A stretch of DNA of 64,000 bases, from NCBI GenBank assembly GCA_036873135.1, contig JAPTYO010000005.1:15788166-15852165 (forward strand), written 5' to 3'. Positions 11,707 through 23,235 of the stretch are shown here, in pieces. Numbering within the stretch: position 1 is the stretch's first letter; each line of letters opens with the position of its first letter. A program made the translations under genes and the position numbers. The notes under the pieces were generated by a model. That model saw only the letters and a list, made by a program, of their open reading frames with translations, did not search any database and was not told the origin of the DNA. This stretch comes from Clarkia xantiana subsp. parviflora. Lineage: Eukaryota; Streptophyta; Magnoliopsida; Myrtales; Onagraceae.

Positions 11707-12456
11707 TATGAAGCCGCCAAGAATGGCGCAAATTATCTATCAATAAAATCCGATGTAAGCCTACTTTGAATTATTAGTGAATAAAAGAAGTTGCCTTCCG
11801 ATCAAATTGCTTTCGAATTTATTCTTATTGCTAATAAGACGTCCTGAGTGACGCGACAAAAGCCTTCCGAGGTACAAGGAAAGCCCCGCGGGGACGCATA
11901 AGTCGTCTATATGGCGCGGCCAAAAGCCTTAACGGGTATGGACAAAAGCCCTATGGGGTACATGTAAGTCGTCTATATGATGCAACCAAAAGCCTAGGTA
12001 TGAAAGACCCCGATGGGTCCGCGTAAGTCGTCTATATGATGCGGCCAAAAGCCTTAACGGGTACGATCAAGCCGTCTGGTAGAGACGCAAGGAAAGCCTT
12101 AAAGGACATGAAAACGGCCTTAAAAGGCGCGGGCAAGAAACCTTAAGCGGTGAAGTCCCGATTGGACGAGAAGCCTTAAGTGGTGAAGTCCCGACTTTAG
12201 ACGAGAAACCTTAAATGGTGAAGTCCCGATTGGACGAGAAGTCTTAAATGATAAAAGTCTCAAGTAAAACATTGGAAGGACGCATGGCGCATCGGAACGT
12301 TCTGAGTAACGAATTTAAAGCCGCTTTAGATAAAGTGCATACGAGTATCGGAGCCAAGACAGATGGAAAAGAAAACCATTCATATAAAGGCTCGAAGGCC
12401 AAAGGAGTTCGTTACAAGAGACAAAGGAGAAGGACAACAAGGACTAAAGGTAAGCA
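11707..12456 (+). repeat. Gy1 short tandem repeat array after pol
   Basis: Between pol and the antisense gene, diverged units built on AAGCCTTAA..GGTGAAGTCCCGA, GACGAGAAG and AGTCGTCTATATGATGCGGC recur from about 11830 to 12250. The unit is roughly 30-60 bp and uneven. The remainder, to the antisense stop at 12457, shows nothing else. Gy2 and Gy3 carry unrelated arrays at the same position, so the array is a lineage habit and not a shared sequence. Confidence 0.65.
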
Positions 12457-15043
12457 CTAAACTTGGTCCTTGGGGGAAGATGGATCCTCAGCAGCGTCGG
12501 GGGGAGCAAGGTCTGGAAGGGCTTGGGCAGAAGGCTCCGCAATTGACGGAGTCAGGTCCACAGCAGCAGTCTCTTCACTCTCCGCGGGGAGGCTGAAATA
12601 CTTCTCCGCGAAGGGGGCAAGGGTCTCGGACTTCTTGAAGTCAATAGAATCCGCATAGGCTGTGTAGAGTTCTTCGACAGCGTTGAATAAAGTGTCCTCC
12701 ACCTCGGACTTGCAGAACTCCACATCAGCCAGCTTGAATTCTTCAGAGTCCCGATACTCCTTATGGCCCTGAAGGCGACCCTCCTCGCGGCCCTCCTCGA
12801 GACCTTGAGCCTTTGCCTCAGCCAGTTTGGCGGAGAACTCCGCCCGTTCCGCTTCAAGCTTAGCCTTGGCCTCCGCAAGGAGATCTGCGAAGACGTTTTT
12901 CTCAGGGACGAGCTGTTTCTTCTCCGTCTCGCTCCGCTGCTGTTCCACCTGGGCCATCTGCCGCTCCCGGCGCATGACAGCCTCATGGTCGTGGACCTTC
13001 TTGAGCAGGCTGGTGGACTTGTCATCAAGGAGAGCCTTCTCCTTGGCCATTTTATTTTTGGCTGCCACCGCCTCGTCGCGCTCCATCTGAAGCTTGGCTA
13101 AGGCTTCAGGGTCCGCCCTAGCCTCTGCCTCCTCCAAGGCGCTCTTTAGGGCCAAGGCGATGGCGATGCAACGCTGCCGATCCGCAGTTTCCTAGGGCGG
13201 GGGAGAAAAAGATAAAACTCAGAGATTGAAGATAGGAGTCAAGAAGAGAATAAGGCGGTAGGATATTACCTCCATCCGGCGGACGGCCATGGAACGAAAC
13301 TCCTCTTCGATATCCTCCCGTGAGAGATAAAGAGGCTTCCTCAGAGCAGGGGGAATCGACCCTGATAACAAGTGAAGGGCCAAGTCGGCCTCAAGATTGT
13401 CCCGACGGATTGAAAACCCAGCGAGGGATTCAATCGGACGCCAGGGAAGCGCTGCCTGGTCAGAGGTGTAAATCTTGTACACCTCGTCCATCGGAAGACG
13501 GGGGATGGGCTCGGCCCCGGGGGTGGCAGGAACTACCTCTGTACGAGGTTCGGGAGATGGAGTACGGAAAACAGGGGGAGGACTCTTGGACACATCCCTA
13601 GCAGCAGGCCGTGCGCTCCTAGACCTCGACCTGCCACGGGGAATCAGGCCTCCCTCTTCAGGCTCTTCAGCAGATGGAGAAGCCTCCAAGTCAGTTATTG
13701 GGCGGAATTGAGCTTCCGCCGGAACATCCCCTAGCAGCAATTCTCGCGGGGCCGCAGTCCCCGCCAGATTAACAACCTCCGTCGGAATGGGAGCCTCCAA
13801 AGGACCTGCGGTAGCGGGACGAATAAAGATGAATTTAATCTCTTGGACCCGCGTCTTCCGGTCGACGGGAATAGACTCCTTGGAATTAATTCTTTGTAAT
13901 TGTACAATACGCTTACCTTCCTCGACGGTGGTGGCCCCAAAGGCCTGATCTATCTCCTCCCGTCTGGCCTTCTTGGCCACAACTGGCTCCTCAGTCGGAG
14001 GAGCGACAGCTAGGGGAGTGGAGGAGGAAGCCCCTTTCTTCACCAGCTTGCGCTTCCGCCTGGAACCCCCTGGACAGCATCAGTCTCGCCCTGCTTCATA
14101 ACGAGATGAGTCAACAGAGAAGCCTTCTTGGCTGCAAAAGTAAAAATAAGATGATTAGAAATATTACCCAGACGACTAAATCCGCAGAAACGGAATCTAG
14201 GAGTCGAACTCCGATAGCAATCAGATGCCGCTCCAGAAGCTTGTTGGCATCCATGGGAATGAAGTTGTCCCCCCAGCGGTAAAGTTGAACCATCTGAAGG
14301 GTGTTGAGGTCATCCTCGGAGTAATCTTGAAGCTTGAGGGCAGGGTCCGCCATAACCTCCCATCGGGGCCAGGGAACGGAGCTATGTTGGATGAAGAAGT
14401 AATACTTCTTCCAGCCACTGTTGTCGGAACCCGAGTCGCGGATCAGAACCCGATCCTTGTGAAACTTCCAAGTTTCGCTGTCCCAACCAAAACGAGAGAG
14501 TTGCTCCTTTGTCCACTTGGGGAGTCGGGGAGAGAAGGAGCAGACGCCGGATTTATTGCACTTCATACCGTAAAAAGTGCGGAATAGCAAAAGACTGTAT
14601 GTCCATTGCTGCCGATGACACAGGAGCTGGAAGGCATTCCACACGCGGATGGCGTGTGGGGAGAAAGTACAGGGATGTGTTTTGTAAAAATTGCACATCT
14701 CCACCATGTTTCCACAGAAGGGGAACCGAATCCCCGCACTTATCTGTCCAGCGGAAACAAATACCTCCCCGGCCCGAGGAGGCGTGATAATGTGCCTCCT
14801 TCTGCCAGCAGTGTGGGATTCATAAGGGAAACGAGGCTCCCAATCCGAGGTGATACACCCCTCCCTAAGGGCCGCCTCATACGAACCCTCGGATATTTCA
14901 TTGACAGCAAACTCAAAGAAGAAGGGAGCCCTAACCTCAGAACTAGCTTCGTCTAAAACAATTACAGACAAGGAGAATTGAGAAAAGAGGGATAAGCAGT
15001 AATCACGTTACGAAAATGTAGAAAAGAGGTCCTTACCAGACAT
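12457..15043 (-). pseudogene. Gy1 antisense gene, four exons, gypsy-type transposase-like
   Basis: The gene runs opposite to gag-pol. My exon model is 15043-15037 (ATGTCTG), 14952-14168, about 14131-13270 and 13191-12457, with donors GTAAGG, GTAATATTT and GTAATATCC and acceptors TTTTAG, TTTGCAG and CCCTAG. Exon 2 encodes a globular domain (FPFCGNMVEM, RVWNAFQLLC, FRTFYG) that resembles the plant putative gypsy-type transposase domain PF04195 and matches the Gy3 gene at 44289-45062. Exon 3 is low-complexity and basic to Ser/Pro-rich. Exon 4 is a long Ala/Glu/Lys coiled coil with an acidic tail. A G run near 14068 seems one base short, which breaks exon 3 from its start, and the exon 2/3 phase needs an alternative acceptor. 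Role unknown: nothing seen suggests a catalytic site. Confidence 0.65.
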
Positions 15044-15191
15044 GGTCGGTGGTCAAAGGATGAGGAAGATTGGAGAAGTTGAAATGGCCTTGATCACTTG
15101 AAGCACCAGGAGAAGCTAGGAGAGAGCTTCGAAGGTAGGAGAGTCTGAGAGCAAGAAAAGTACAGAAGAAAAGAATGGGACCGAGGTCTTT

Positions 15192-15202
15192 CCTTTTATA
15201 AG
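15192..15202 (-). promoter_or_regulatory. TATA box of the Gy1 antisense gene
   Basis: On the minus strand TTATAAAAGGA lies about 150 bases upstream of the ATG at 15043 and is followed by a pyrimidine-rich leader (TTCTTTTCTTCTG). Gy2 has a TATA box in the matching place (41284-41296), which supports a separate antisense promoter between the gene and the 3' LTR. Confidence 0.55.
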
Positions 15203-15743
15203 CTAAAGGACAACGGAAGGGACGCAATCGTGACCGTTGAAGGCGAAACGATTTTGATCATGACCGTTGAACTGGAGGGATGATATGGAGAAGACAGCTG
15301 GAGAGGCTGGATCTGTGCCGTTGAAGAGGAAACGACACGATCTCAATCGACGAGATTGTAGGCACGGAAGAGACGGGTGTGATGTCACGGTTACTTTTTC
15401 AGAAAACAGCAGTCACGCTGATTTATGCGCCGTTTCTCTATCCTCAGGCACTTAATGCTGCAGTAACCGAGGAGTCTTCTCGGATTTGGCAACTGCCAAT
15501 GGGGCCCGGTGGGCCCAGAACAATCATAAGAAAGAGACTCTGACATGTAACGATCACACGCAAAGATCAAAACCTCCGACGGTGGTATCGGAAGGTATGA
15601 AGACAAAAGCCTCTAACTGAGACATCAAAAATTGCAAAGGTTAAAACCCCCGACGGTGGTATCGGAGGGTGCAAAAACGGAAACCTCCGACAACGAGGTC
15701 AAAAAGCATGAATTATAAGACACGGCGAACTAAAGTCCCCCAT

Positions 15744-15757
15744 GTCTTGGGGGCAAA
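15744..15757 (+). promoter_or_regulatory. Polypurine tract of Gy1
   Basis: TCTTGGGGGCAAA lies directly before the 3' LTR, identical in form to the Gy2 tract at 41661-41673. Confidence 0.75.
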
Positions 15758-16493
15758 TGATGGGTTCCGATGTAATCGTTAGCCCCGTTAACGGGGAATG
15801 GACGGTAAGTAGGTCCAGTGGGCCTCGTGAAAAGCCTGGAAGGCCCAGAGGCCCAGCACGAAGGGTCCCGACTTTGACGGTCCCGATATAGAAGCTGAAT
15901 GCTCCCGATAAGAAGCCTCTGAGCAGGCTCCGATATGCCTTAGTAAAGGCCCCAATAATAAAGCCCCGCAGAGGCTGGACCTGTCCTGTAGAGACTGAAG
16001 GTCCTGGGTGGTGATCTAGAATGAGACAACTCTGAAGTCTCCGACAGGAGTCGGGACTTGGGATCAGAGGATAAAGACCGGGAAACCCGCCTACCAGATA
16101 GAGTAGTGGGAGACGGTTAGAGATAAGGATAAATCCCCCGAGATACGCAGGGCGTGCCCGAGATACGCGGAGTACGGGTAAGATACGCGGAGCGTGGGGC
16201 GAGATATACGGAATCGTGGCGAGATACACGGAATCGTGGTTATAACGGCCAAACCTGGCCTCAGGTAACTCTGGGTAACTTCTCCTCCTATATAAAGGAG
16301 GAAGTTACCCCAGAAAAGATCTATTCTGATACAAGCTTAGACTGTGCTTACCACTACATTGATCACCATACTCATTTAAGCATCGGAGAGGGAGGGTCAC
16401 CACACAGGCCATCTCCTTTTGCAGGACCACGCGGAGCTTAGGAGTTCAATCATTCCGTCAAGGACGTAACAGAGCTTCGCCCGTGATCCAACA
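15758..16493 (+). repeat. 3' LTR of Gy1
   Basis: Nearly identical to 5253-5992. Visible differences include a 4-bp loss near 16390 in the AGAGGGATTCTGGG segment and a few substitutions. Ends CCAACA at 16493, followed by the target duplication gatac. Confidence 0.92.
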
Positions 16494-17494
16494 GATACGA
16501 CAGGCATCTGGCTACTCATCTGTTAGGATTGTCGTAGCGCCCGCAAAACGTTGATTCCCTATCTCAAATCAACCTGTTTAAAAACATCAATCCGTATCGC
16601 GTTGTATCCTAGGTCAACTGTTAATTCTCCAATTGCCCAATTTCCATATAGGAATACTTCCCCAGGGCATCCGCACAAGTATTCACAACCTTCAACTAAT
16701 ATCTGGTTGGTGGCCACCTAGTGAATACAAGAGTCGGTGAATTACAGGTGAATTTGACCATCCTCATCGCTCATACCCTTAGTCAAACTTAACCGATTTC
16801 CAAAGACGAGGTAACTTGGCATTTTTCTTTAGCACTGCACTCATACGCCAGGAAGCGAACATTGGGTCTGACCTTAAGTATGAGTTCTGAGTCCATGAGG
16901 ATACTTCAGATGCCTCTTCATAAGGATCCCGGGATCAATCACACGCTCGAGGTGAAGAAGTTTGCGCCCATCCGAATCGCGATGATTCTATCTAGCACAA
17001 CCGAGCATGACCCCTTGTCGAACGTGGCACACGTAGTATGAAGCACGTACGATAGCATACCCGAACATCGTCAGGTGTGGGATATCTCAATGATGCTATA
17101 GCAGACTTTCATCTGGCCCAGAATGTGGTTAACGACGAATAGAGTTCATCACCGGCGAAGTGCAAAACGAAGATCATATTGTGTTACTACAAAACCAAAT
17201 GATCGTTTTGCATAACCAAGTTTCCCAACTGGTTCTTAGCCAGTCTTTCTTCGGAATAGGCCCCCCTCTCCTAGAAGAAAACCGTGCCCGTGGGACAAGG
17301 CAAGGCCCACATTCAACATAATTTATGCAGAGGATTGCGTTTTCCTACGACTTAGTTTATAGACCGTAAAATCCGATGTAATCAAACATTATGACGTTGA
17401 TGAATCATAAACTCAAATTGCAATTCTCTCATTTATCAAAATGTAACTTCCAATTCATCAAAATGTTATCACAGATACATGCCCACATTTAAAC
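16494..17494 (-). other. Co-B 3' untranslated region, continued
   Basis: This continues the 3' region of Co-B from 5252. It matches 55540-56540 (Co-D) and 30240-31100 (Co-C), for example GCGCCCGCA, ACGTTGATTCCCT and TTCAACTAATAT. No ORF is conserved among the copies. The roughly 1.1-kb length between RNase H and LTR is a feature of this family. Confidence 0.65.
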
Positions 17495-19560
17495 ACTACA
17501 CAATCCAAGCAGTTTCACATGCTTTTCAAATATCTCTCTACGTAATTGTTTATTTAGTGGGTCCGCCACCATGTCATCAGTGGGTGAGTATTATAAAGTG
17601 ATTATATTATATTCTAGCATAGATTTGGCATAACTATATTTCACATCAATGTGTTTAGTCCTACTATGGTACTTCAAATTCTTTACTGTCGCAATCACTG
17701 CCTGACTGTCGGAGAACACCTTCACAGGTTTACTCCCAACATCGCCATCAAGCAGCGCAGTAAGAAGCCTTTTCAGCCCGACCGCTTCCTGTGCATTTTT
17801 GGAGAGAGCAACGAATTTCGATTCCATCATAGACAGCGCGACACATAATTGCTTCTTGCTCGTCCATGAAATGACGGCATCAGCAAGGAGAAACACTCCT
17901 TCTGTGGTGGACTTACGATCATCCAGATCGCCAACATGGTCGGCGTCACTGAATCTGGTCAATTCTAACTTCCTGCTCTCATAGCACAGTACGTAGTCGG
18001 CAGTACCTTTCAAATATCGTATGATCCGCTTTACAGCTTTTAAATGTTGATAGCCAGGGTCTTATTGGAGTCTTGCTACTAGGCCCACATCATAACAGAT
18101 GTCTGGCCGAGTGCAAAGCATGGCGTTCATTAGACTCCCAACCATGCTTAAATACTATGCACTCATCATTTTTCAAGCTCTTTCTGGTCCTTCGGGCCGT
18201 CGCGCGTTGACAACGCGCACCCGAATACTACCGGCGTTTCCACGGGTTTGGCATCCCGTAATCTAAACTGTTTCAACAGTTTGTTGATGTAGGCTTTCTG
18301 AGATATACATAACCTCCGGATGGCACGATCTCTAGCAATTTTAATGCCCAAGATGTACGTAGCCTCTCACATGTCTTTCATCTCAAATACAGATGCCAAC
18401 CAGAACTTTGATTCATGCATAAAACTCGCATTGTTCGCGGCGATGAGTTTGTCATCAAGGTACAAAGTCATGATGACGTACTTAGACCCGGAGGTCTTTG
18501 TATACACGCATGGATCCTCGTGGAGATTCATGAATCCGTTTCCAACGATTTCCTCGTGGAACCTGCGGTACCATTGCCGAGACGATTGTTTAAGACCGTA
18601 AATGGATTTTTGGAGTTTACAAACTTTAAGTTCATTACCAGGAGTAATGAAACCCTCTGGTTGCTCCATATAGATCTCTTCCTCCAGGTTTTCGTGAAGG
18701 AATGCGGTCTTATCATCCATTTGGTGCAGCTCTAAATCGAGGCATGCGACCGGGGCTAGGATTTCCCTGACTGTGGTGTATCTCACAGTCGGTGAGTAAC
18801 TCTCATCAAAGTAAACTCAGTGAAGTTGGGTGTATCCTTTCGCAACAATTCGAGCTTTGTATCGCTCAACATTTCCATCAGCAGTGAGTTTCAGTTTCAG
18901 AACCCACTTCGCCCCTATGGCCCTGCGGTTAGCAGGTAAATCAACTAAAGACCACACATAATTGGCTTTCATTGAGGTGATCTCTTCCTCCATTCCTTCG
19001 CTTGAGGTCCTTTCAACGCTTGTTGAACCGTCACTGGTTCATCAACAGAAGTTAGGGTGAATATTTCACCATTCTCAATGGGATACTTCTTAGGAGAAGT
19101 TCGATGCCTTTGACTTCGTCTAGGCTCGTTTATCCCATCTTGAGTCTGAACATTGCTCCTCCTCGGAATAATGCTTTCTATCGGAGCATCACTACCACTG
19201 GGAACATGGGAAGTGTTGGAACCTTGGCCTACAACTTTTCTTGGACGACCTCTCGTTCTCGGAACCAAGTTGGTTAATCCACTCCCACTGGGAACAATGG
19301 GTAGTTGTGGCATTATTGGATTTTCATCCAGCGGTCCGGCAAAGTAATTACCAGGTTCAACTTGATTCCCACCTGTAGCAACAGTGATTTGTGTGGTAGG
19401 ATTGTGTCCTCCCACTGGATTTACTATGAAAATGTCTCCATCCTCATTTACCATTTCATTCACTTGTGTTGCTGCCTCAAATATCCCACTCGAAGTAAGT
19501 GAGACCTGACTATCATCAAGTCATGTAACGTCTCATGTTCGACCACGATACCATTATCAC
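17495..19560 (-). pseudogene. Co-B hinge, reverse transcriptase and RNase H remnant
   Basis: From the 5' side (right): a hinge of the Co-A type (NPVGGHNPTTQI near 19420), then RT pieces with YMEQPEGFITPG near 18665 and GLKQSSRQWYRRF near 18590, then IKIARDRAIRRLC near 18330. RNase H follows, with SDADHVGDLDDRKST near 17950 and FSDSQAVIATVKNLKY near 17700. The C-terminal end (EIFEKHVKLLGL) is found near 17510 only after a frame change. Frame breaks fall near 17590, 18160, 18360 and 18790-18970. The catalytic YVDD is replaced by YLDD near 18445. Non-functional. Confidence 0.8.
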
Positions 19561-20689
19561 AAGCTAATTTAAACATGTATCCTCTAATAGTAGTAATCAT
19601 ACTCTTGTTTCAAATACTTGTTTAATGCGCATGTTAATGTCGCATGATGATAAGAATTGACTCATTATCACTTCTTTTAGCTTTTATGGCGACGTGTTTG
19701 ACCGATTTTGTTGATAAAGTGTGTCATCGATGTGAATGTCTTGCCAAAATAATCGTTCAAGGCATTTTATGGGAGAGTCATTTTACCGACACCATCCTTT
19801 TCATTGGCTAATTCATCCCAAAGACTTGGTAGGCTTTCGCCTTATGCGACAGTTTACACTTTAGGAGTTCGTGGTAGCTTGTGAAGAATACCTATTTTCA
19901 TCGTGTAAGCATTGAATGAATTATTCCCAAAAAGAGGGAGGCTAATAAAAAAGTTCAGCATTAAAACACTTCATCATTAAATTTGTACTTTGAAAACGAT
20001 GTGTTCCATCTTTCGAGGTACACGTGCCTGAGGCGCCTATTCCATGTTCTATCTCATGGTTTAAATCGTTTTGTTTCAAAAATTCAATTTAATTTATTCC
20101 AATCGGTGTCAAACTTGTTCATCATTACAAAATTTATCATATAATGGAGTACTATCAAATAATAAAGAAATTAACCAGTTAGCCCTTAGAACTACGCAAT
20201 CGATGGATATTAACAGTATTTCGATATTTCACGATATTTAGATGAATGAGTGTGAGAGATCATGTTTGATCCGACCATCTTGGTGGATTTTTCGGTTTTA
20301 ACTTCGTTTCGGATCGATCCCGTTTTATTGGGTCGATTAATTATTGACAAGTAGATCCCATTTCAAATCGAATGAGAATTACTTTATTCAATAAATCTGA
20401 ATCTTAATTAACCAAAATTCAAACATTGAACGAACAAATAGGGAATCCATCAACAACGATAACAAGGTTTCTGATCATAGATTGAAGCTCTGATGAAGGT
20501 TAGATAGACAAGCAGTCTCAACCACGTTCTGCTTTCCACCTGAAAGAATTCACAAGTGAATTTAATCAGACGTCTTGGATCAAATAAAACATATTTCATT
20601 TCTATGTGTGTGGTAAACAAGGCGTACCTATTAGGGCACATAAATCAACGGTGGTTTGCACCGGACCATCGTTTAGACCTTTTGTTGCT
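19561..20689 (-). other. Co-B non-coding spacer in place of protease and integrase
   Basis: Co-A has protease and integrase at this point. Co-B has about 1.1 kb without a conserved ORF. Recognisable landmarks such as AAAACACTTCAT and AAACGATGTGTTCC recur at the same place in Co-C (53360-53405) and Co-D (59210-59250), so the three share this spacer. Confidence 0.6.
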
Positions 20690-21260
20690 GGGTCTAGTCA
20701 TGCATTTCCGAAGACCGTCGAATCTGTCATCGGATGACTCGGGTTCTTTAAAGGTGTTTCCTTCCTCATGGATGGCTTCGTATAGATCTACGATCGTCTT
20801 AATCGATGTGATCAGACGTGTGAGTCCATCATTGTCAGCAAACCATGAAAGAGGAATCCCGAGCTCTTGTCCATACGTCTACTTCGTTAGCGGGATCATG
20901 AGCGGTTATATAACTGTCATCACTACATAGAATACTGTAGTATTCTGCCATGAGGTCTTTTGCTTCAGCGGCCTTGCCTCCACCGTAGCGAAGGCGAATG
21001 ACACACCAAAGATGCAATGAGCTGCTTTCAATAAACGCTTCCTCTACTTCAAGTGACAGTTTTGAGTAAATTAATTCTCGTGCTGTGCGATCATTCCTCA
21101 ACCTTTTCTTGCTGTTGTAGGGGTATGGAATTCCATATTCGTTTGTTTCGATTCTTTTTGCTTTTATATTGATTCAGTCATCAAAATTCGCAACAATAAG
21201 GATTTCCTCAATACTGTCTTTCCATTCATCATAGTTCATATCATCCATATTGCGAGGTTC
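20690..21260 (-). pseudogene. Co-B gag-like ORF, broken
   Basis: The product reads from MDDMNYDEWK near 21245, through RTARELIYSKLSLEVEEAF and LHLWCVIRLRYGGGKAAEA, to a stop near 20835. In another frame it goes on through PLSWFADNDGLTRLI to a basic KRSKRW end near 20690. The layout suits a copia gag of the UBN2 type (a Trp segment, then LW..L..RYG), shorter than the Co-A gag and unlike it in detail. A stop interrupts the N-terminal part near 21180. Co-D carries the same ORF with a frame change at the same point (PLSWFADD). Confidence 0.6.
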
Positions 21261-21933
21261 ATAGAAGCGTAATGACCTAACCATAAAAACTAACACATTG
21301 ATAATCATACATAATCAGGGAGACAATAACATTTTGAGGAGGAATTGCATACATCAGATATCTATTAAGATGGAATACGACTAATAATGATCCCTCAGCC
21401 ATCTAAACCAACCGACCGCCAGTAAACCGAGGGAAGGGGGTTCGTGAAAGAGTTCACACTACCGTCGTCTTCTATCTAATATATTAATCTCTTAAAAATG
21501 GTTTTATTCGCAAATTACCGGAACGGGAACTTTGAAATAAGCACACCCGATCTTGGCTTTCCCAAGGCCCTTTTGTATGTAAAAATGTTCCGATGAACTT
21601 ACGCATTCCTATATAATTCTACTTCACAAGTAAACTATCATAGCAAGCCAAAAATTCATCAGTCAAACCATACATCATGCATACGCTTCATGCTTTTAAT
21701 GTTCCGAGGAACTCATGCTAGCATATATATAATTCTACTTTCCAAGTAAACTATCACATGCATCTATATCTTCAACATTAGCATACGTGTCATACATGAA
21801 AACTTTCACATTAAACATGCATATTTGGCGACTGGCTTTTGTTTTTAAAATAATTTAAATATTAGGGGCTGACTTACAGTTCATGCTTACCATTTATCAT
21901 GCGTGTTTCTAGACATGAATCCTAGGTAATCAC
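21261..21933 (-). other. Co-B leader, truncated
   Basis: Read on the minus strand it matches the Co-A leader from about 23950 to 24600: the block around ACCTTGGGAAAGC, the TGTGAACTCTTTCAC block and TTATTGTCTCCCTGATTATG. It ends at 21933, against the Co-A LTR. Confidence 0.7.
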
Positions 21934-22532
21934 TGTAAGCATATGATGATGGGCGCCGTAATTGGTAGCCCATAATATGTATACTTTACCTGATGAACTT
22001 GGGTAAATGTCACATTAGGGTAATTGGGCTAGACCCAAATTCCAATTGACATGGGAGGCCCAAAATTGGGCCTCCCCAATACATAGGCCGGCCGAAATAT
22101 TTAGGTAGGGTAAAGTGGACTCTTGTCCACTTTACTCCTCCTATAAATAAGAGGTGTTAGGGAATATTTAGGGTTAATCATAATTTCCTCACAAGAGTGT
22201 TTTAGAGAGAAAATGCTCCTCCCACACCTCACTAGTTCGGCCGAACCATACTTTCACCAAGGGTGTGCCAAATTGCTTTCGAGCAACTCTCCGAAGATCT
22301 TTCCCCGTGCCAAGAATTGATCTGAGGCTTTGCTGTGGAGCTAACACCACGTAGGGCTTCTTTCACAAGAACCTCTATGGGTTCCGTACGGTGGATCGAG
22401 AACTCCCTCGTACAAAGGATCTTGGACTACGGTAACAGTTGAGGTATGTGTAACTCTTCCGCTGCGTAATTTCGATTACATGCATGTACCATGTTTTGTG
22501 TTTCCGTAGTGATTACTCCCCGTAATCTAACA
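21934..22532 (+). repeat. 5' LTR of Co-A
   Basis: Starts TGTAAGCATATGATG and ends CGTAATCTAACA before the primer site. TATA box CTATAAATAAGAGG near 22141. Matches the Co-B LTR in inverted orientation (4515-5120). Confidence 0.85.
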
Positions 22533-22533
22533 G

Positions 22534-22545
22534 TGGTATCAGAGC
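22534..22545 (+). promoter_or_regulatory. Primer binding site of Co-A (tRNA-iMet)
   Basis: TGGTATCAGAGC follows the LTR end after one base. It is the standard initiator tRNA-Met complement of plant copia elements. Confidence 0.92.
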
Positions 22546-23152
22546 CTGTGTTAGGAGTTCATGATTTTGATAAATTGGTGTTCTTGAAAATATAAATTTT
22601 GGACCGAAATTTTTTAAAAGAAAATTTAAAAAGTGTCGAATTTTTTAGGGTTTATATGATAGGTAAGAAATTTTTATGTTCTTGGTTAAATTGATGTTCA
22701 TCATCTCAAGAAAAATGTGATACTTATCAAAATCAAACATTGGATTGTAGATCTTATTAAAATTTGATCTTAAAATTTGACCACTTGTTCCCAATTAGTG
22801 TTTGTGCCGAAATTTTTAATTATTTTTCAAGGTAAAATTTTTAATTTATTGGTCATTAAGCAAGATAATTTCGGCACATACATCTAAAATTGTTTAAAGT
22901 TATTGTGTACCATATTTTAATATTTAATTAAGGTAACAATATATCTATAATTGGGAACATAAGGATAGATTCACATTAAACTATATAGAAATATATAACT
23001 ATAAATATATCTAAATATTTAAATAGGGTTAAAAATATTATTGATAGATTTAGTTACCTAAAAGATTGAGAAAATATATTGTCAGTTATTTGTTTCCCTA
23101 TTAAAGTTATTGACAATAAATAAAATATATATAATATATATTGTGCCGTTTT

Positions 23153-23235
<83 letters not shown>

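Larger units (their letters stand above)
5253..16493 (+). mobile_element. Ty3/gypsy Tat-lineage element Gy1, complete
   Basis: This is an 11,241-bp element with two LTRs (740 and 736 bp), a 5-bp target duplication gatac (5248-5252 and 16494-16498), a primer site, a gag-pol polyprotein, a short tandem array, an antisense gene, a polypurine tract and a 3' LTR. By eye the LTRs differ at only about 6-8 sites including a small indel, so the insertion is fairly recent. The second, archaeal-type RNase H after the degenerate gypsy RNase H, together with the antisense gene, places it in the Tat lineage. It sits in the 3' untranslated region of Co-B. Confidence 0.92.
4515..21933 (-). mobile_element. 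Ty1/copia element Co-B, interrupted by Gy1, 5' end missing
   Basis: This is a minus-strand copia element. From its 3' end it has a 3' LTR (4515-5120), a 3' untranslated region split by Gy1 at 5252/16494, RNase H and RT remnants, a hinge, a non-coding spacer, a gag-like ORF and part of the leader. It stops at 21933, where the 5' LTR of Co-A begins. Its own 5' LTR, primer site and roughly the first 1.4 kb of leader (judged against Co-A) are absent. No integrase is recognisable. Every coding part is broken, so it is not autonomous. Confidence 0.8.

Noticed and set aside
22534..22545. Possible tRNA gene fragment
   Set aside because: The sequence is the tRNA-iMet primer site next to an LTR; no tRNA cloverleaf surrounds it.
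23155..23229. (AT)n tract as a replication origin or matrix attachment site
   Set aside because: A simple microsatellite in an AT-rich leader explains it; nothing else supports a special role.
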